A stretch of 64,000 bases of DNA from Thermoanaerobaculum aquaticum (GTDB lineage: Bacteria > Acidobacteriota > Thermoanaerobaculia > Thermoanaerobaculales > Thermoanaerobaculaceae): positions 1 through 64,000 of the forward strand of contig NZ_JMFG01000006.1 of the NCBI RefSeq assembly GCF_000687145.1, written 5' to 3'. The position numbers were made by a program, and so were the translations under genes. The notes beneath the pieces are model-generated. The model was not told the origin of the DNA and did not search any database. It saw only the letters and a list, made by a program, of their open reading frames with translations. Positions 42,682 through 50,734 of this stretch are shown piece by piece. Each line of letters opens with the position of its first letter. Position 1 is the stretch's first letter.

Positions 42682-43361
42682 AGTACGCTGGTGTCCTTTG
42701 CTTGTTGCTGTTGGCCGAGCCCAGCGCTGGGCCGCTGGAGTACCGTTTTGCGGAAGTGAAAAGTAAGGTGATCATCACCCACGGGCAAACGGAACGTCGA
42801 GCCCAGGTGGGCACGGTGGCCCTGGCCGGTGACCGGGTGCGCACCGGCTGGTTTGGCCGGGCGGTGATCGAGGTTCCCACCCGCGGCTCCCGCTTCGAGC
42901 TTTTCCCCCTCACCCAGGCGGTGCTAGCCGGGGAGCAACCGGGGGTGCTCATCGAGCTGAAGCGCGGCAGGCTCTGGGCGGTTTTTGAGGCCATCACCGG
43001 CCAGGAGGAGCGCTTGGTGGCCACACCCGGAGCCATCCTGGCGGTGCGGGGAACAGCTTACGGCCTGGAAGTGGACCGCAGCGCCAACGTTGAGCTGGCG
43101 GTTTTTGAAGGCACGGTGGAGGTGCGCTCCAGCTTGCCGGAGGTTCCGCCGCTTCTGGTTCCTGCCGGGCACTTCTGCACCTTTTCCCCCGCCCGGCAAC
43201 CCTTTTCCCGCCCCATGCCGCAAGGGATGAGCCCGGAAATGTGGCGGCATGGGGGCGGCATGGGCGGTATGCGCCCGGGGGATATGGGCGGACGCGGTGC
43301 CGGCGGCATGGGTGACAGCACCCGCCGTCCCCCTTCCGGCATGGGGCCCCACCGGCACTGA
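42678..43361 (+). CDS. Exported FecR-domain protein with Met/Gly/His-rich tail
   Basis: 227 residues. A short signal peptide (MKYAGVLCLLLLAEPSAG), then a FecR domain (about 35-160; LAGDRVRTGWFGRAVIEVP, RGRLWAVFEAITG, VATPGAILAVRGTAYGLEV, VAVFEGTVEVRS-like strands) and a tail from about 175 with repeated MSPEM, GGGMGGMRPGDMGG and a terminal HRH. FecR domains transmit or anchor in the envelope. The Met/His-rich tail suggests soft-metal binding. It is translationally coupled to the response regulator, so it may be a sensor accessory; that part is inference. Confidence 0.82.
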   Translation: MKYAGVLCLLLLAEPSAGPLEYRFAEVKSKVIITHGQTERRAQVGTVALAGDRVRTGWFGRAVIEVPTRGSRFELFPLTQAVLAGEQPGVLIELKRGRLWAVFEAITGQEERLVATPGAILAVRGTAYGLEVDRSANVELAVFEGTVEVRSSLPEVPPLLVPAGHFCTFSPARQPFSRPMPQGMSPEMWRHGGGMGGMRPGDMGGRGAGGMGDSTRRPPSGMGPHRH

Positions 43362-43370
43362 GGGCCCTAG
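43358..43370 (+). promoter_or_regulatory. 13-bp near-palindrome, upstream copy (possible activator site)
   Basis: CTGAGGGCCCTAG, centred about 108 bp before the expected start of the sigma-54 transcript, a typical enhancer distance for NtrC-type activators. An identical copy lies at 43478-43490. It overlaps the FecR-gene stop codon. Confidence 0.45.
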
Positions 43371-43445
43371 GGGCAGCTTGCCCCAGGGGTGAGGCAGGAC
43401 ACCCCAGCCAGCCGGCAAAAGGGCCTTCCAGGAACAGCAGGGTTG

Positions 43446-43461
43446 TGGCATGAAAGGTGCA
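43446..43461 (+). promoter_or_regulatory. Sigma-54 (-24/-12) promoter
   Basis: TGGCATGAAAGGTGCA matches TGGCACG-N4-TTGCW with two mismatches, and the essential GG and GC are 10 bp apart. The start would be near 43472, 36 nt before the ATG of the Met-rich protein. It lies directly downstream of genes for a sigma-54 activator. Confidence 0.78.
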
Positions 43462-43477
43462 TAAGTCTCAAGCGGGC

Positions 43478-43490
43478 CTGAGGGCCCTAG
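43478..43490 (+). promoter_or_regulatory. 13-bp near-palindrome, downstream copy
   Basis: CTGAGGGCCCTAG, identical to 43358-43370, just before the ribosome-binding site AAAAGGAGG (43491-43499). A bound protein here would lie within the leader, so this copy could also act on the mRNA or as a roadblock. Confidence 0.4.
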
Positions 43491-43507
43491 AAAAGGAGGC
43501 AACAGAG

Positions 43508-44155
43508 ATGAAAAAAATCCTAGCAATTTCGGTCTTGGTTCTGGGCTTGGCCACTACGGGCTTTGCGCAGATGGGGATGGGAGGGGGCATGGACGGCATG
43601 GAGCCGGTGGTGGCACCCACCGGTGAGGTGCTGGTGGTTCGTCCCACCCTGGATCAACAGCAGTTCCCCAACGGCATGGAGCTGGTGGTCCTCTCCCCTG
43701 CGGGACAGGTCCTCTGGACCTGGCAGGCGCAAGCGGGGCTCGGTGAGGTCTTGGTGGTTGGGCAAACGGTGCTGGTGCCCGTGGGTATGGGCTTCTTCAC
43801 CCCCAACAACAACACCACCACCAACGCTCAGCTGGTGGCCCTGCACCTGGCCAACGGCGTGGAGCTGTGGCGCCTGAACCTCCCCGGCATGGCTCACGGC
43901 CTCACCGCCGCCGGCGATCGGGTGTACGCCTTTGTGGGTGCCGGCCCCAACTCCACTCCTCAAAACCCGGGAGGAAACCAGGGTGGCCAGGGTGGTCAAG
44001 GGGGTATGGGTCGCGGCCACATGGGCGGCAACCGCGGCAACGGTGGCATGAACGGCAACGGCGGCATGAACCAGGGGCAAGGCCCCGGGGCCCGCACCCT
44101 GGTGGCCATCTCCCTCTCGGGACAGATCCTGTGGTCCTATCCACCCTTAAACTGA
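43508..44155 (+). CDS. Secreted Met/Gly/Asn-rich protein with PQQ-like strands
   Basis: 215 residues with a clear signal peptide (MKKILAISVLVLGLATTGFAQ). The mature start is Met/Gly-rich (MGMGGGMDGMEP). The middle has PQQ-propeller-like strands (VVLSPAGQVLWTWQAQ, LVALHLANGVELWRLNLPG, LVAISLSGQILWSYPP), interrupted near 155-200 by a Gly/Asn/Met/His stretch (GMGRGHMGGNRGNGG). There is too little for a full propeller. The Met-rich parts resemble soft-metal ligands such as those of Cu(I) proteins; the function is unknown. ATG 43508 follows AAAAGGAGG. Transcribed from the sigma-54 promoter and ended by a strong terminator. Confidence 0.8.
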   Translation: MKKILAISVLVLGLATTGFAQMGMGGGMDGMEPVVAPTGEVLVVRPTLDQQQFPNGMELVVLSPAGQVLWTWQAQAGLGEVLVVGQTVLVPVGMGFFTPNNNTTTNAQLVALHLANGVELWRLNLPGMAHGLTAAGDRVYAFVGAGPNSTPQNPGGNQGGQGGQGGMGRGHMGGNRGNGGMNGNGGMNQGQGPGARTLVAISLSGQILWSYPPLN

Positions 44156-44174
44156 GGCCCTTGCGGGCAAAGCC

Positions 44175-44206
44175 ACGAGGGGCGCTGCGGCGCCCCTCGT
44201 TTTTTT
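44175..44206 (+). terminator. Intrinsic terminator after the Met-rich protein gene
   Basis: ACGAGGGGCGC (44175-44185), loop TGCG, GCGCCCCTCG (44190-44199), then seven T. It closes the kinase-regulator-FecR-Met-rich unit just before the convergent efflux operon. Confidence 0.93.
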
Positions 44207-44228
44207 ACGCCGGAAGCTTTTGCCTCTG

Positions 44229-47200
44229 TTACCGTGCCCGCTGGAAGACCCGCCAGAACACGCTGTACACCGTAGGCAAAACAAAAAGCGTCAGGGCAGT
44301 GCAGGTGACAAGCCCGCCAATGACCACCGTGGCCAGCGGCCGCTGCACCTCAGCACCGGAACCGGTGGCCAAAGCCATGGGTAAAAACCCCAGAGACGCC
44401 ACCAGGGCGGTCATCAGCACCGGGCGCATGCGGGCCCCACAGGCTTCCTGGAGGACCTCAAAGACCGACCTGTTCCCCTGTTTTTCCAAACTGCGCACCT
44501 GGCTCATTAAAACCACGCCGTTGAGCACCGCCACACCAAACAGGGCAATGAAGCCCACCCCGGCCGAAATGGAAAAGGGCATGTCCCGCAGGGCCAGGGC
44601 AAAAACCCCGCCGGTAGCGGCCATGGGGATGTTGAGGTAAATCAAAGCGGCATGTTTCGCGCTGCCAAAGGTGAAGTAAAGCATGGCAAAAATGAGCGCC
44701 AACACCAAAGGCACCACCAGCGCCAGCCGCTTGCTGGCCGCCTCCAGGTTTTCAAACTGCCCTCCCCAGCGGATGAAGTAACCGGGCGGCAAAGAAACCT
44801 CCCGGGCCAGGCGCTCCTGCGCCTCAGCCACGAAGGAAGCCACGTCCCTACCCTGCACGTTAGCCTCCACCACGATCCGCCGACGCACCGCTTCCCGGCT
44901 AATTTGGGCCGGGCCGGTTTCCAGAGTGAGGTGCGCCAGTTGCCCCAGGGGGACCAGGGCTCCGGAAGGTGTGGCCACCGGCAGGTTGGCCAGGGCCTCC
45001 AGGCCGCGGGCAGCGTCGTCGCTGAAGCGCACCACCAGCGAAAAGCGCTTTTGCCCCTCAAACACCGTTCCCACCACCTTGCCGGCCCGGGAGGCCTCCA
45101 CCGTGTCCAGCACCTCCCCCACCGAAACCCCGTAGCGGGCGCAGCGATCCCGATCCACCCGCACCCGCATGACCGGCAAGCCGGCGGTTTGCTCCAGCTT
45201 CACGTCCGCTGCCCCGGGCACTGCCGCTACCACCCGGCGAATGGCCTCCCCTTTTTCCCGAAGCACCTCCAGGTCATCCCCAAAGAGTTTGACCGCCACA
45301 TCGGAGCGTACCCCCGCCAGCAGCTCGTTAAACCGCATTTCAATGGGCTGGGTGAAGGAAAAGCCGGTCCCCGGTACCTCTCGCTCCAGGGTTTCCCGCA
45401 TCCGCTCCACCAGCTCACCCTTGGTTTTGGCTGTCTGCCACTGCCTTGGGTCCTTCAAAATCACAAACACATCGGCCAGCTCAATGCCCATGACGTCGGT
45501 GGCCAATTCGGGACTGCCCAGCCGGGTGACCACGGTGGCAACCTCCGGGAAGCGCCGGAGCACCTTTTCAATCCTGGTGGTCCCGGCCACCGCCTCGGAC
45601 AACGCCACCGAGGGCAAGCGCACCGCGTTCATGGCGATATCCCCCTCGTCCAGCCGGGGGATGAACTCAGCACCCAAACGCGCCGCCACCACCCCACCCG
45701 CCACCACCGCAAGCACCGCCCCCGACACCACCAGGCCCGGCCGCCGCAGGCATCCCGAAAGCGCCTTCAGGTACAGAACCCGCAGGCGGCTTACGAACCG
45801 CGGTTCCTGGGCGTGGGCGATCTTCTTAAGCCACAGCGAGGCCAGCACCGGAATCAAGGTCAGGGTGAGCAAAAGAGAGGCCACCAACGCAAAGAGCACC
45901 GTAAAGGCCATGGGTTTGAACATCTTCCCCTCCACACCGGTGAGGGTGAGGATGGGCAGGTAAACCAGGATGATGATGCCAATGCCAAAGGCAATGGGCC
46001 GAACCACCTCGCCGGCCGCCTCGGCCACCTCCCGCCGGAGGTCCTTTTCGGAGCTACCCTGCTGCCCCAGCCGCCGCAGCACGTTTTCCACCAAAACCAC
46101 CGCCCCGTCCACGATGAGCCCAAAGTCAATGGCCCCAAGGCTCATGAGGTTGGCGGAAAGGCGGGTCTGGGCCATCCCCAGAAAGGCAAAGAGCATGGAA
46201 AGGGGAATGGCCGAAGCCACAATGAGCCCCGCCCGCAGGTGGCCCAGAAAGGCAAAAAGCACCGCCACCACCAAGATAGCCCCCTCCACCAGGTTCTTCT
46301 CCACCGTGGCGATCACCCGCCGCACCAGCAAAGCCCGATCGTAGTAAGGCACAAGCTTTAAACCTTCGGGCAGAGAGGGCTGGATTTCCTCCAGTGCCCT
46401 GCGCACCCGGGTGGCCACATCTAGGGCGTTTTCCCCGGCCAGCATTTGCACTATGCCAATGACCGTTTCCCCCCGGCCGTTGGCGGTGGCGGCGCCGATG
46501 CGCAGCATGGACCCCTCCCGCACCTGGGCCACGCTTCCCACCGTCACCGGCACCCCGTTTTCATCGGTTTTTAAAACGATCTTGGCAATGTCCTCCAGCG
46601 ACCCCACCATCCCTTCGCCGCGGATCACCACCTGCTCCTGGTTGTGCTCGATGTAGCCGCCCCCGGCGTTGCGGGTCCCCTGGGCTACCGCTTGGAACAC
46701 CTCCCGCAGGGAAAGCCCGTAGGCCACCAGCCGCCGGGGGTCCACCACCACTTCGTACTGCTTGGGGAGCCCACCCCACACGTTCACCTCGGTAACCCCC
46801 GGCACCGCCCGCAGCCTGGGGGCAATGAGCCAATCCAAGATGGTCCGCCGCTCCATGGGGGAAAAGGAGTCCCCTTCCACCGTGAACATGAACACCTCGC
46901 CCAGGCCGGTGGACACCGGCCCCAACTCGGGATTGCCAAACCCTTCGGGGATTTGCTCCCGGGCCTGGGCCAACCGCTCGGAGACCAGCTGGCGGGCAAA
47001 GTACACGTTCACGTGGTCGGCAAACACCACCGTCACCGCGGAAAGACCGTAGCGGGTGACCGAACGGATTTCCTTGAGGTTGGGCAAGCCGTTCATAGCG
47101 GCTTCAATGGGGTAGGTGACGTACTGCTCCATTTCCAGAGGCCCCAGGGCCGGGGCTTTGGTGAGGATTTGCACCTGCACGTTGGTGATGTCGGGAACCG

Positions 47201-47312
47201 CGTCAATGGGCAGGCGGTACAGGGCCGCCACCCCGGCCACCACCAAAAGGGCGGTAGCCAGCAGCACCAAGCTGCGGTTTTTCAAGCTCCATTCCACGAT
47301 TCTTGCCAGCAT
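44229..47312 (-). CDS. czcA: Heavy-metal efflux RND pump, CzcA type
   Basis: A 1027-residue inner-membrane proton/metal antiporter with 12 TM segments and two large periplasmic loops. The TM4 signature is DFGLIVDGAVVLVEN (near residue 400), the divalent-cation (Zn/Co/Cd) form, rather than the Cu/Ag form of CusA. The N-terminus LPIDAVPDITNVQVQILTKAPALG and the block GFIALFGVAVLNGVVLMSQ are also typical. It would work with the adaptor and outer-membrane channel encoded just upstream (2-nt gap to the adaptor gene). The ion assignment follows family rules and is not proved. Confidence 0.93.
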   Translation of the reverse strand: MLARIVEWSLKNRSLVLLATALLVVAGVAALYRLPIDAVPDITNVQVQILTKAPALGPLEMEQYVTYPIEAAMNGLPNLKEIRSVTRYGLSAVTVVFADHVNVYFARQLVSERLAQAREQIPEGFGNPELGPVSTGLGEVFMFTVEGDSFSPMERRTILDWLIAPRLRAVPGVTEVNVWGGLPKQYEVVVDPRRLVAYGLSLREVFQAVAQGTRNAGGGYIEHNQEQVVIRGEGMVGSLEDIAKIVLKTDENGVPVTVGSVAQVREGSMLRIGAATANGRGETVIGIVQMLAGENALDVATRVRRALEEIQPSLPEGLKLVPYYDRALLVRRVIATVEKNLVEGAILVVAVLFAFLGHLRAGLIVASAIPLSMLFAFLGMAQTRLSANLMSLGAIDFGLIVDGAVVLVENVLRRLGQQGSSEKDLRREVAEAAGEVVRPIAFGIGIIILVYLPILTLTGVEGKMFKPMAFTVLFALVASLLLTLTLIPVLASLWLKKIAHAQEPRFVSRLRVLYLKALSGCLRRPGLVVSGAVLAVVAGGVVAARLGAEFIPRLDEGDIAMNAVRLPSVALSEAVAGTTRIEKVLRRFPEVATVVTRLGSPELATDVMGIELADVFVILKDPRQWQTAKTKGELVERMRETLEREVPGTGFSFTQPIEMRFNELLAGVRSDVAVKLFGDDLEVLREKGEAIRRVVAAVPGAADVKLEQTAGLPVMRVRVDRDRCARYGVSVGEVLDTVEASRAGKVVGTVFEGQKRFSLVVRFSDDAARGLEALANLPVATPSGALVPLGQLAHLTLETGPAQISREAVRRRIVVEANVQGRDVASFVAEAQERLAREVSLPPGYFIRWGGQFENLEAASKRLALVVPLVLALIFAMLYFTFGSAKHAALIYLNIPMAATGGVFALALRDMPFSISAGVGFIALFGVAVLNGVVLMSQVRSLEKQGNRSVFEVLQEACGARMRPVLMTALVASLGFLPMALATGSGAEVQRPLATVVIGGLVTCTALTLFVLPTVYSVFWRVFQRAR

Positions 47313-47314
47313 GG

Positions 47315-48541
47315 TCAGTCCTCCCCCACCAGGGCTTCCCGGGAAAACTCGGACTTGAGCACAAAGGACCCCTCACTCACCACCTCCTCGCCGGCCGCCA
47401 AGCCCGAAAGCACCTCGGTGTAGCCGTCAAAGCTGTGGCCCACGGTCACCGCCCGGCGCACGAACACCCCGCCCCCCAGGTGGACAAACACCACCGGCTG
47501 GGAGTCCATGGTTTGCAGGGCCCCTTGGGGCACCGCCAGTTTCGGGGTTTCCCCGCCTTCCCCATGGGGGACCATGATTTTCGCGGTGACGAACATGCCG
47601 GGGCGCAGCTTTTCCTGGGGGTTGGGCACGGTGGCGCGGACCCGCACCGTGCGGGTAGCCGGGTCCACCACCGAGCCCACAAAGTCCACCTTTCCGGCAA
47701 AGCTCTCGTGGGGAAAGGCCTCGGCCTCCACCGTCACCGGCAAACCCTCCCGCAGCACCGCCAGGTCCTTCTCGTAGGCCTGCAGGAAAACCCACACTGA
47801 AGTGAGGTCGGCCACGGTGACCAGCGGCTGCAGCGCCTCAAAAAGCGCCCCGGGGGTGACCTTGCGGTCAATCACGCGGCCGGCAAAAGGAGCGGTGAGC
47901 GTGAGCGAAGCCGCTCCCCCCAAGGAACGCGCAGGGTCGTGGCTGTTTACCGATTGCCGCAGCCGGTCCACCGCTTCCTGCGACTCCCCGTAAAGGTGCA
48001 GGGTGCGCTCGGCCGCCTCGGCGGCCGCTTTTTTCACCAGGTACTCCCCTTCTCGCGCATGCAGCTCACCGGCGGCAATGGCCTTGGCTTCCGCTAAGGC
48101 GCGGGCCCGCTGCAGTGCCCGCTCGGCAACGTTGAGCTCGGCCAGGGCCCGCACCAGCTCCTCCCGGGCCCGCCCCAGCTCCACCGATTCCAGCCGCAAG
48201 ATCGGGTCCCCGGGGGAAACCCGCTGCCCCAAATCCACCGCAATTTCCGCCACCCGCCCCTTGACGTTGGCGGCCAGGTGCAGCAAGCGGTTTTCGTTGT
48301 AGCCCACGCTGCCGTTAAGCACCATCACGTGGGGCAGCACCATGGGCTGCACCTTGAAGGTGCGGATCCCCGACTCGGCCATGACCCGCTCACTTAGCCG
48401 GATGCTGTTCGGGGGCAGCTCGGTTTTTGTGTGCTCATCTTCGGCCACGCTTTCGGTCTTTGGCTTTTGACAGGCCGTGGCCAACATCAAGGCCCACAGC
48501 AACAGCAAGGTTCCGTTTATGGCTTTCCAAGCTTTTTTCAT
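47315..48541 (-). CDS. czcB: RND efflux periplasmic adaptor, CzcB type
   Basis: A 408-residue membrane-fusion protein. The N-terminus has a lipobox-like end (LMLATAC, Cys24). The barrel-sandwich halves are VKGRVAEIAVDLGQRVSPGDPI and LTAPFAGRVIDRKVTPGALF, split by a helical hairpin (about 120-190), followed by the beta-barrel (WVFLQAYEKDLAVLREGLPVTVEAEAF) and the membrane-proximal domain. It links pump and outer-membrane channel. The start overlaps the czcC stop (ATGA). Confidence 0.92.
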   Translation of the reverse strand: MKKAWKAINGTLLLLWALMLATACQKPKTESVAEDEHTKTELPPNSIRLSERVMAESGIRTFKVQPMVLPHVMVLNGSVGYNENRLLHLAANVKGRVAEIAVDLGQRVSPGDPILRLESVELGRAREELVRALAELNVAERALQRARALAEAKAIAAGELHAREGEYLVKKAAAEAAERTLHLYGESQEAVDRLRQSVNSHDPARSLGGAASLTLTAPFAGRVIDRKVTPGALFEALQPLVTVADLTSVWVFLQAYEKDLAVLREGLPVTVEAEAFPHESFAGKVDFVGSVVDPATRTVRVRATVPNPQEKLRPGMFVTAKIMVPHGEGGETPKLAVPQGALQTMDSQPVVFVHLGGGVFVRRAVTVGHSFDGYTEVLSGLAAGEEVVSEGSFVLKSEFSREALVGED

Positions 48542-49845
48542 GGCTTTTCCTCCTGAACGATTTGGTAAGCATTTGGGCCTTCGGCTTTCACCCCAGCCTC
48601 CACCCCCAGCGGCGGGCCCATGGGCAAAGCCGCCAGGCTTTCCAGCTCCACGCGCCAGAGGTGCAGCTGCCGCCGGGCCTCCAGCTCTTCCAGAGCCACC
48701 GCTTGCCAGGAGCGCCGGGCGTCTAAGGCATCCAAAAGCGAGGTTTCACCCTGGCGCAGGGAAAAATCAGAAAGTTCCTGGGCGCGCTGGGCCAAAGGCA
48801 AAGCGGTTTGCCGCAGCCTTTCAGCCACCTGCAGCGCACCCCTCAGGCGCTCGGCCGCCGCCCGCACCGCCGCCGCCACTTCCCGCTGGCTGGCCTCCAG
48901 CTCCGCCTGCACTTGCCGCAACCGCGCTGCCGCTGCTGCCCGTTGCCCGCGGTTGGCGTTCCAGAGGGGCAGGCGGAAGCTCAAAGAGAGAGCCTGGGAA
49001 CGGGTATCCACGTCCTCGCTGCGTTCCCAGCGGGCCACCACCGTGGGGCTGCGCTCCCCGGAAACCAGGGAAAGGCGGGCCCGAGCCGCCGCCACCTGCG
49101 CTTCCCGCTCGGCCAGTATGGGGTTTTGGGCCAGCGCCCGGGCCACCAAATCTTGATCTTCAAGACCCGGCACCGACCCCCCCAAGCGACCCTCCAGCCG
49201 GAAGGAAGCGGGCAACCTACCGGCCAACCGCGCCAGCACCCCGGCCAATGCTTGCACTTCCGCCTGGGCCAGCTGCAGCTCCCGGCCCACCCGCTCCAGC
49301 TCCACCAGAAGCCGCAAGCGCTCCAGCTCCCGGCTTTCCCCCAGCTCCACCCGCAAGGCCATGAGCTGGGCCAATTCGGCGGTGAGCTGGTGCTGCTGGC
49401 TCACGATGTCCACCCGCTCCTGGGCGGCCGCCAGCTCCACCACCAACGCCCGCACCCGGGCCCTCACCTCCAGCTGGGTGCGGGCCAAAGCACCCGCAGC
49501 CTCCCTCACACCGGCCGCCGCCACTGCCTTACCGGGCCGGTAGCTCCAGGGCAACGGCACCTCCCAGGCCACCGCCCCAAGACCGCGGGTGGCAGCAGCG
49601 GCTCCCAGGCGCTCGCGGCTGTGTAAAGCCCCCACCTCCAGCACCGGATCGGGCAAGAGCCGGGCCGCCTTGAGCTCGCCTTCGGCAGCCTCCAGCGCCG
49701 CTTGGGCGGCCGTGATTTCCGGAAAAGCGGCCAGCACCTGCTGCTCCAGCACCTCCGGCGAGATGACCGGCGGTGCGGAAAACGCGGTGGCCCCCACCAA
49801 AAGCAAAGAGCTATGCAAACACGCTGACAGCACACACACCTTCAT
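48538..49845 (-). CDS. czcC: Outer-membrane efflux channel, CzcC/TolC type
   Basis: A 435-residue outer-membrane factor: signal peptide (MKVCVLSACLHSSLLLVGATAFS) and the two TolC-like repeats rich in Ala/Glu/Arg helices (ITAAQAALEAAEGELKAARLLPDPVLEVG; ARARLSLVSGERSPTVVARWE, then ELSDFSLRQGETSLLDALDARR). ATG 49845 was preferred over the upstream frame because AAGGAGGT precedes it and a signal peptide begins there. First of the three efflux genes, 83 nt after the Cys-rich secreted protein gene. Confidence 0.9.
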   Translation of the reverse strand: MKVCVLSACLHSSLLLVGATAFSAPPVISPEVLEQQVLAAFPEITAAQAALEAAEGELKAARLLPDPVLEVGALHSRERLGAAAATRGLGAVAWEVPLPWSYRPGKAVAAAGVREAAGALARTQLEVRARVRALVVELAAAQERVDIVSQQHQLTAELAQLMALRVELGESRELERLRLLVELERVGRELQLAQAEVQALAGVLARLAGRLPASFRLEGRLGGSVPGLEDQDLVARALAQNPILAEREAQVAAARARLSLVSGERSPTVVARWERSEDVDTRSQALSLSFRLPLWNANRGQRAAAAARLRQVQAELEASQREVAAAVRAAAERLRGALQVAERLRQTALPLAQRAQELSDFSLRQGETSLLDALDARRSWQAVALEELEARRQLHLWRVELESLAALPMGPPLGVEAGVKAEGPNAYQIVQEEKP

Positions 49846-49928
49846 TCCTACCTCCTTGGGTTTTGACAGCAAAAACTTGAGTTTTGCTTGCGGAAAATGC
49901 TAAAGCGTTGAAAGGAAAAAGCTGGGGT

Positions 49929-50324
49929 CTAAATCAAAAGGAACACCGTGCGCCAGGCACGGCAAGGGGGAAGGAGGAAAGCTGCGGTGCGCAGCTCCGG
50001 GAAGGCTGGAGGCTGGGGCGGCACCACCTCCAGGCACGCTCCTAAGCTCGCGGAAACAACAGCCGGGGTTTGCCCCGCCCGCGCCGGAACCGGCGTATCC
50101 GAGCAGGAGTCCGAGCCGCTGGGAACCCACGCTGAGGTGGCCGGCCCCTCCGGGGCGCAAGCTCCCTCCTCGATGCAGCACACCACGTTCCAGGCCCCCA
50201 GCACCACCTTGCCCGAGGCTTCCCGGCAAAGGGCCGGCGATACCAGCATCAGGAGCGGCACCAGCAGAGCTCCCCAAAAGGAGCTCCACCGGGTCAACGC
50301 TCGCCATCTCCCGTGCTTCTTCAA
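49929..50324 (-). CDS. Small secreted Cys-rich protein at the head of the czc operon
   Basis: 131 residues from a TTG start with GGAGGGG just upstream. A signal peptide (WSSFWGALLVPLLMLVSPALC) is followed by NVVCCIEEGACAPEG and GSDSCSDTPVP, with a run of Cys and acidic residues, then a Pro-rich tail ending RTVFLLI. I recognise no family. Small periplasmic proteins encoded with metal-efflux systems often bind or buffer the ion, so a metal-handling role is a guess from position and cysteines. The alternative frame 50307-49900 has no such features. Confidence 0.55.
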   Translation of the reverse strand: MKKHGRWRALTRWSSFWGALLVPLLMLVSPALCREASGKVVLGAWNVVCCIEEGACAPEGPATSAWVPSGSDSCSDTPVPARAGQTPAVVSASLGACLEVVPPQPPAFPELRTAAFLLPPCRAWRTVFLLI

Positions 50325-50483
50325 AACCCCTCCGGCGCGCGCCAGAAAAGCGCGCCTGTGGATTCTAACACCCGGCCAGACGGCAGCATTTCCTGGCGCC
50401 GCGGCCATGGGCCTCAGCAGGGGGAGCAAGCGTCCTTGTTCGAACCTGCCCCGAGCTTTCAAGGAAGAAGGAAAACGCCCCCC

Positions 50484-50648
50484 TCAGCTCTTGCGGGAGG
50501 TTTTGGCGTAAAAAGCGGAAAACACCCGCTCCACTTTTTCGGATTTGCAGTCGGGGCACTGCACCTTGGTTTTTTCCCGCTCCTCGAGGCTTGAACGCAC
50601 CTCAAAGCGCTTCTTGCAGTCCTGGCAGGCGTACTCGTACACGGGCAT
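50484..50648 (-). CDS. FmdB-type zinc-ribbon protein
   Basis: 54 residues: MPVYEYACQDC start, C8/C11 and C31/C34 as two CxxC zinc knuckles, and a basic tail. This is the FmdB/CxxC_CXXC_SSSS putative regulatory family, seen in very many bacteria, mostly without known function. GGGAGGTG lies just before the ATG. It stands alone between the efflux operon and the asparaginase-like gene. Confidence 0.85.
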   Translation of the reverse strand: MPVYEYACQDCKKRFEVRSSLEEREKTKVQCPDCKSEKVERVFSAFYAKTSRKS

Positions 50649-50734
50649 AAACACCTCCCGGTCGGTGCACCTACCGACCTTCCATTACTTACAATGGCGA
50701 ACCGTCAAAGAATTTGCAAGGGCCCTGAGGCTAC

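Noticed and set aside
44652-46361. 569-codon + strand frame
   Set aside because: Antisense of czcA; His/Gln-rich translation without similarity.
49900-50307. 135-codon - strand frame starting MASVDPVEL
   Set aside because: The overlapping frame 50324-49929 has a ribosome-binding site, signal peptide and cysteine pattern; this one has neither.
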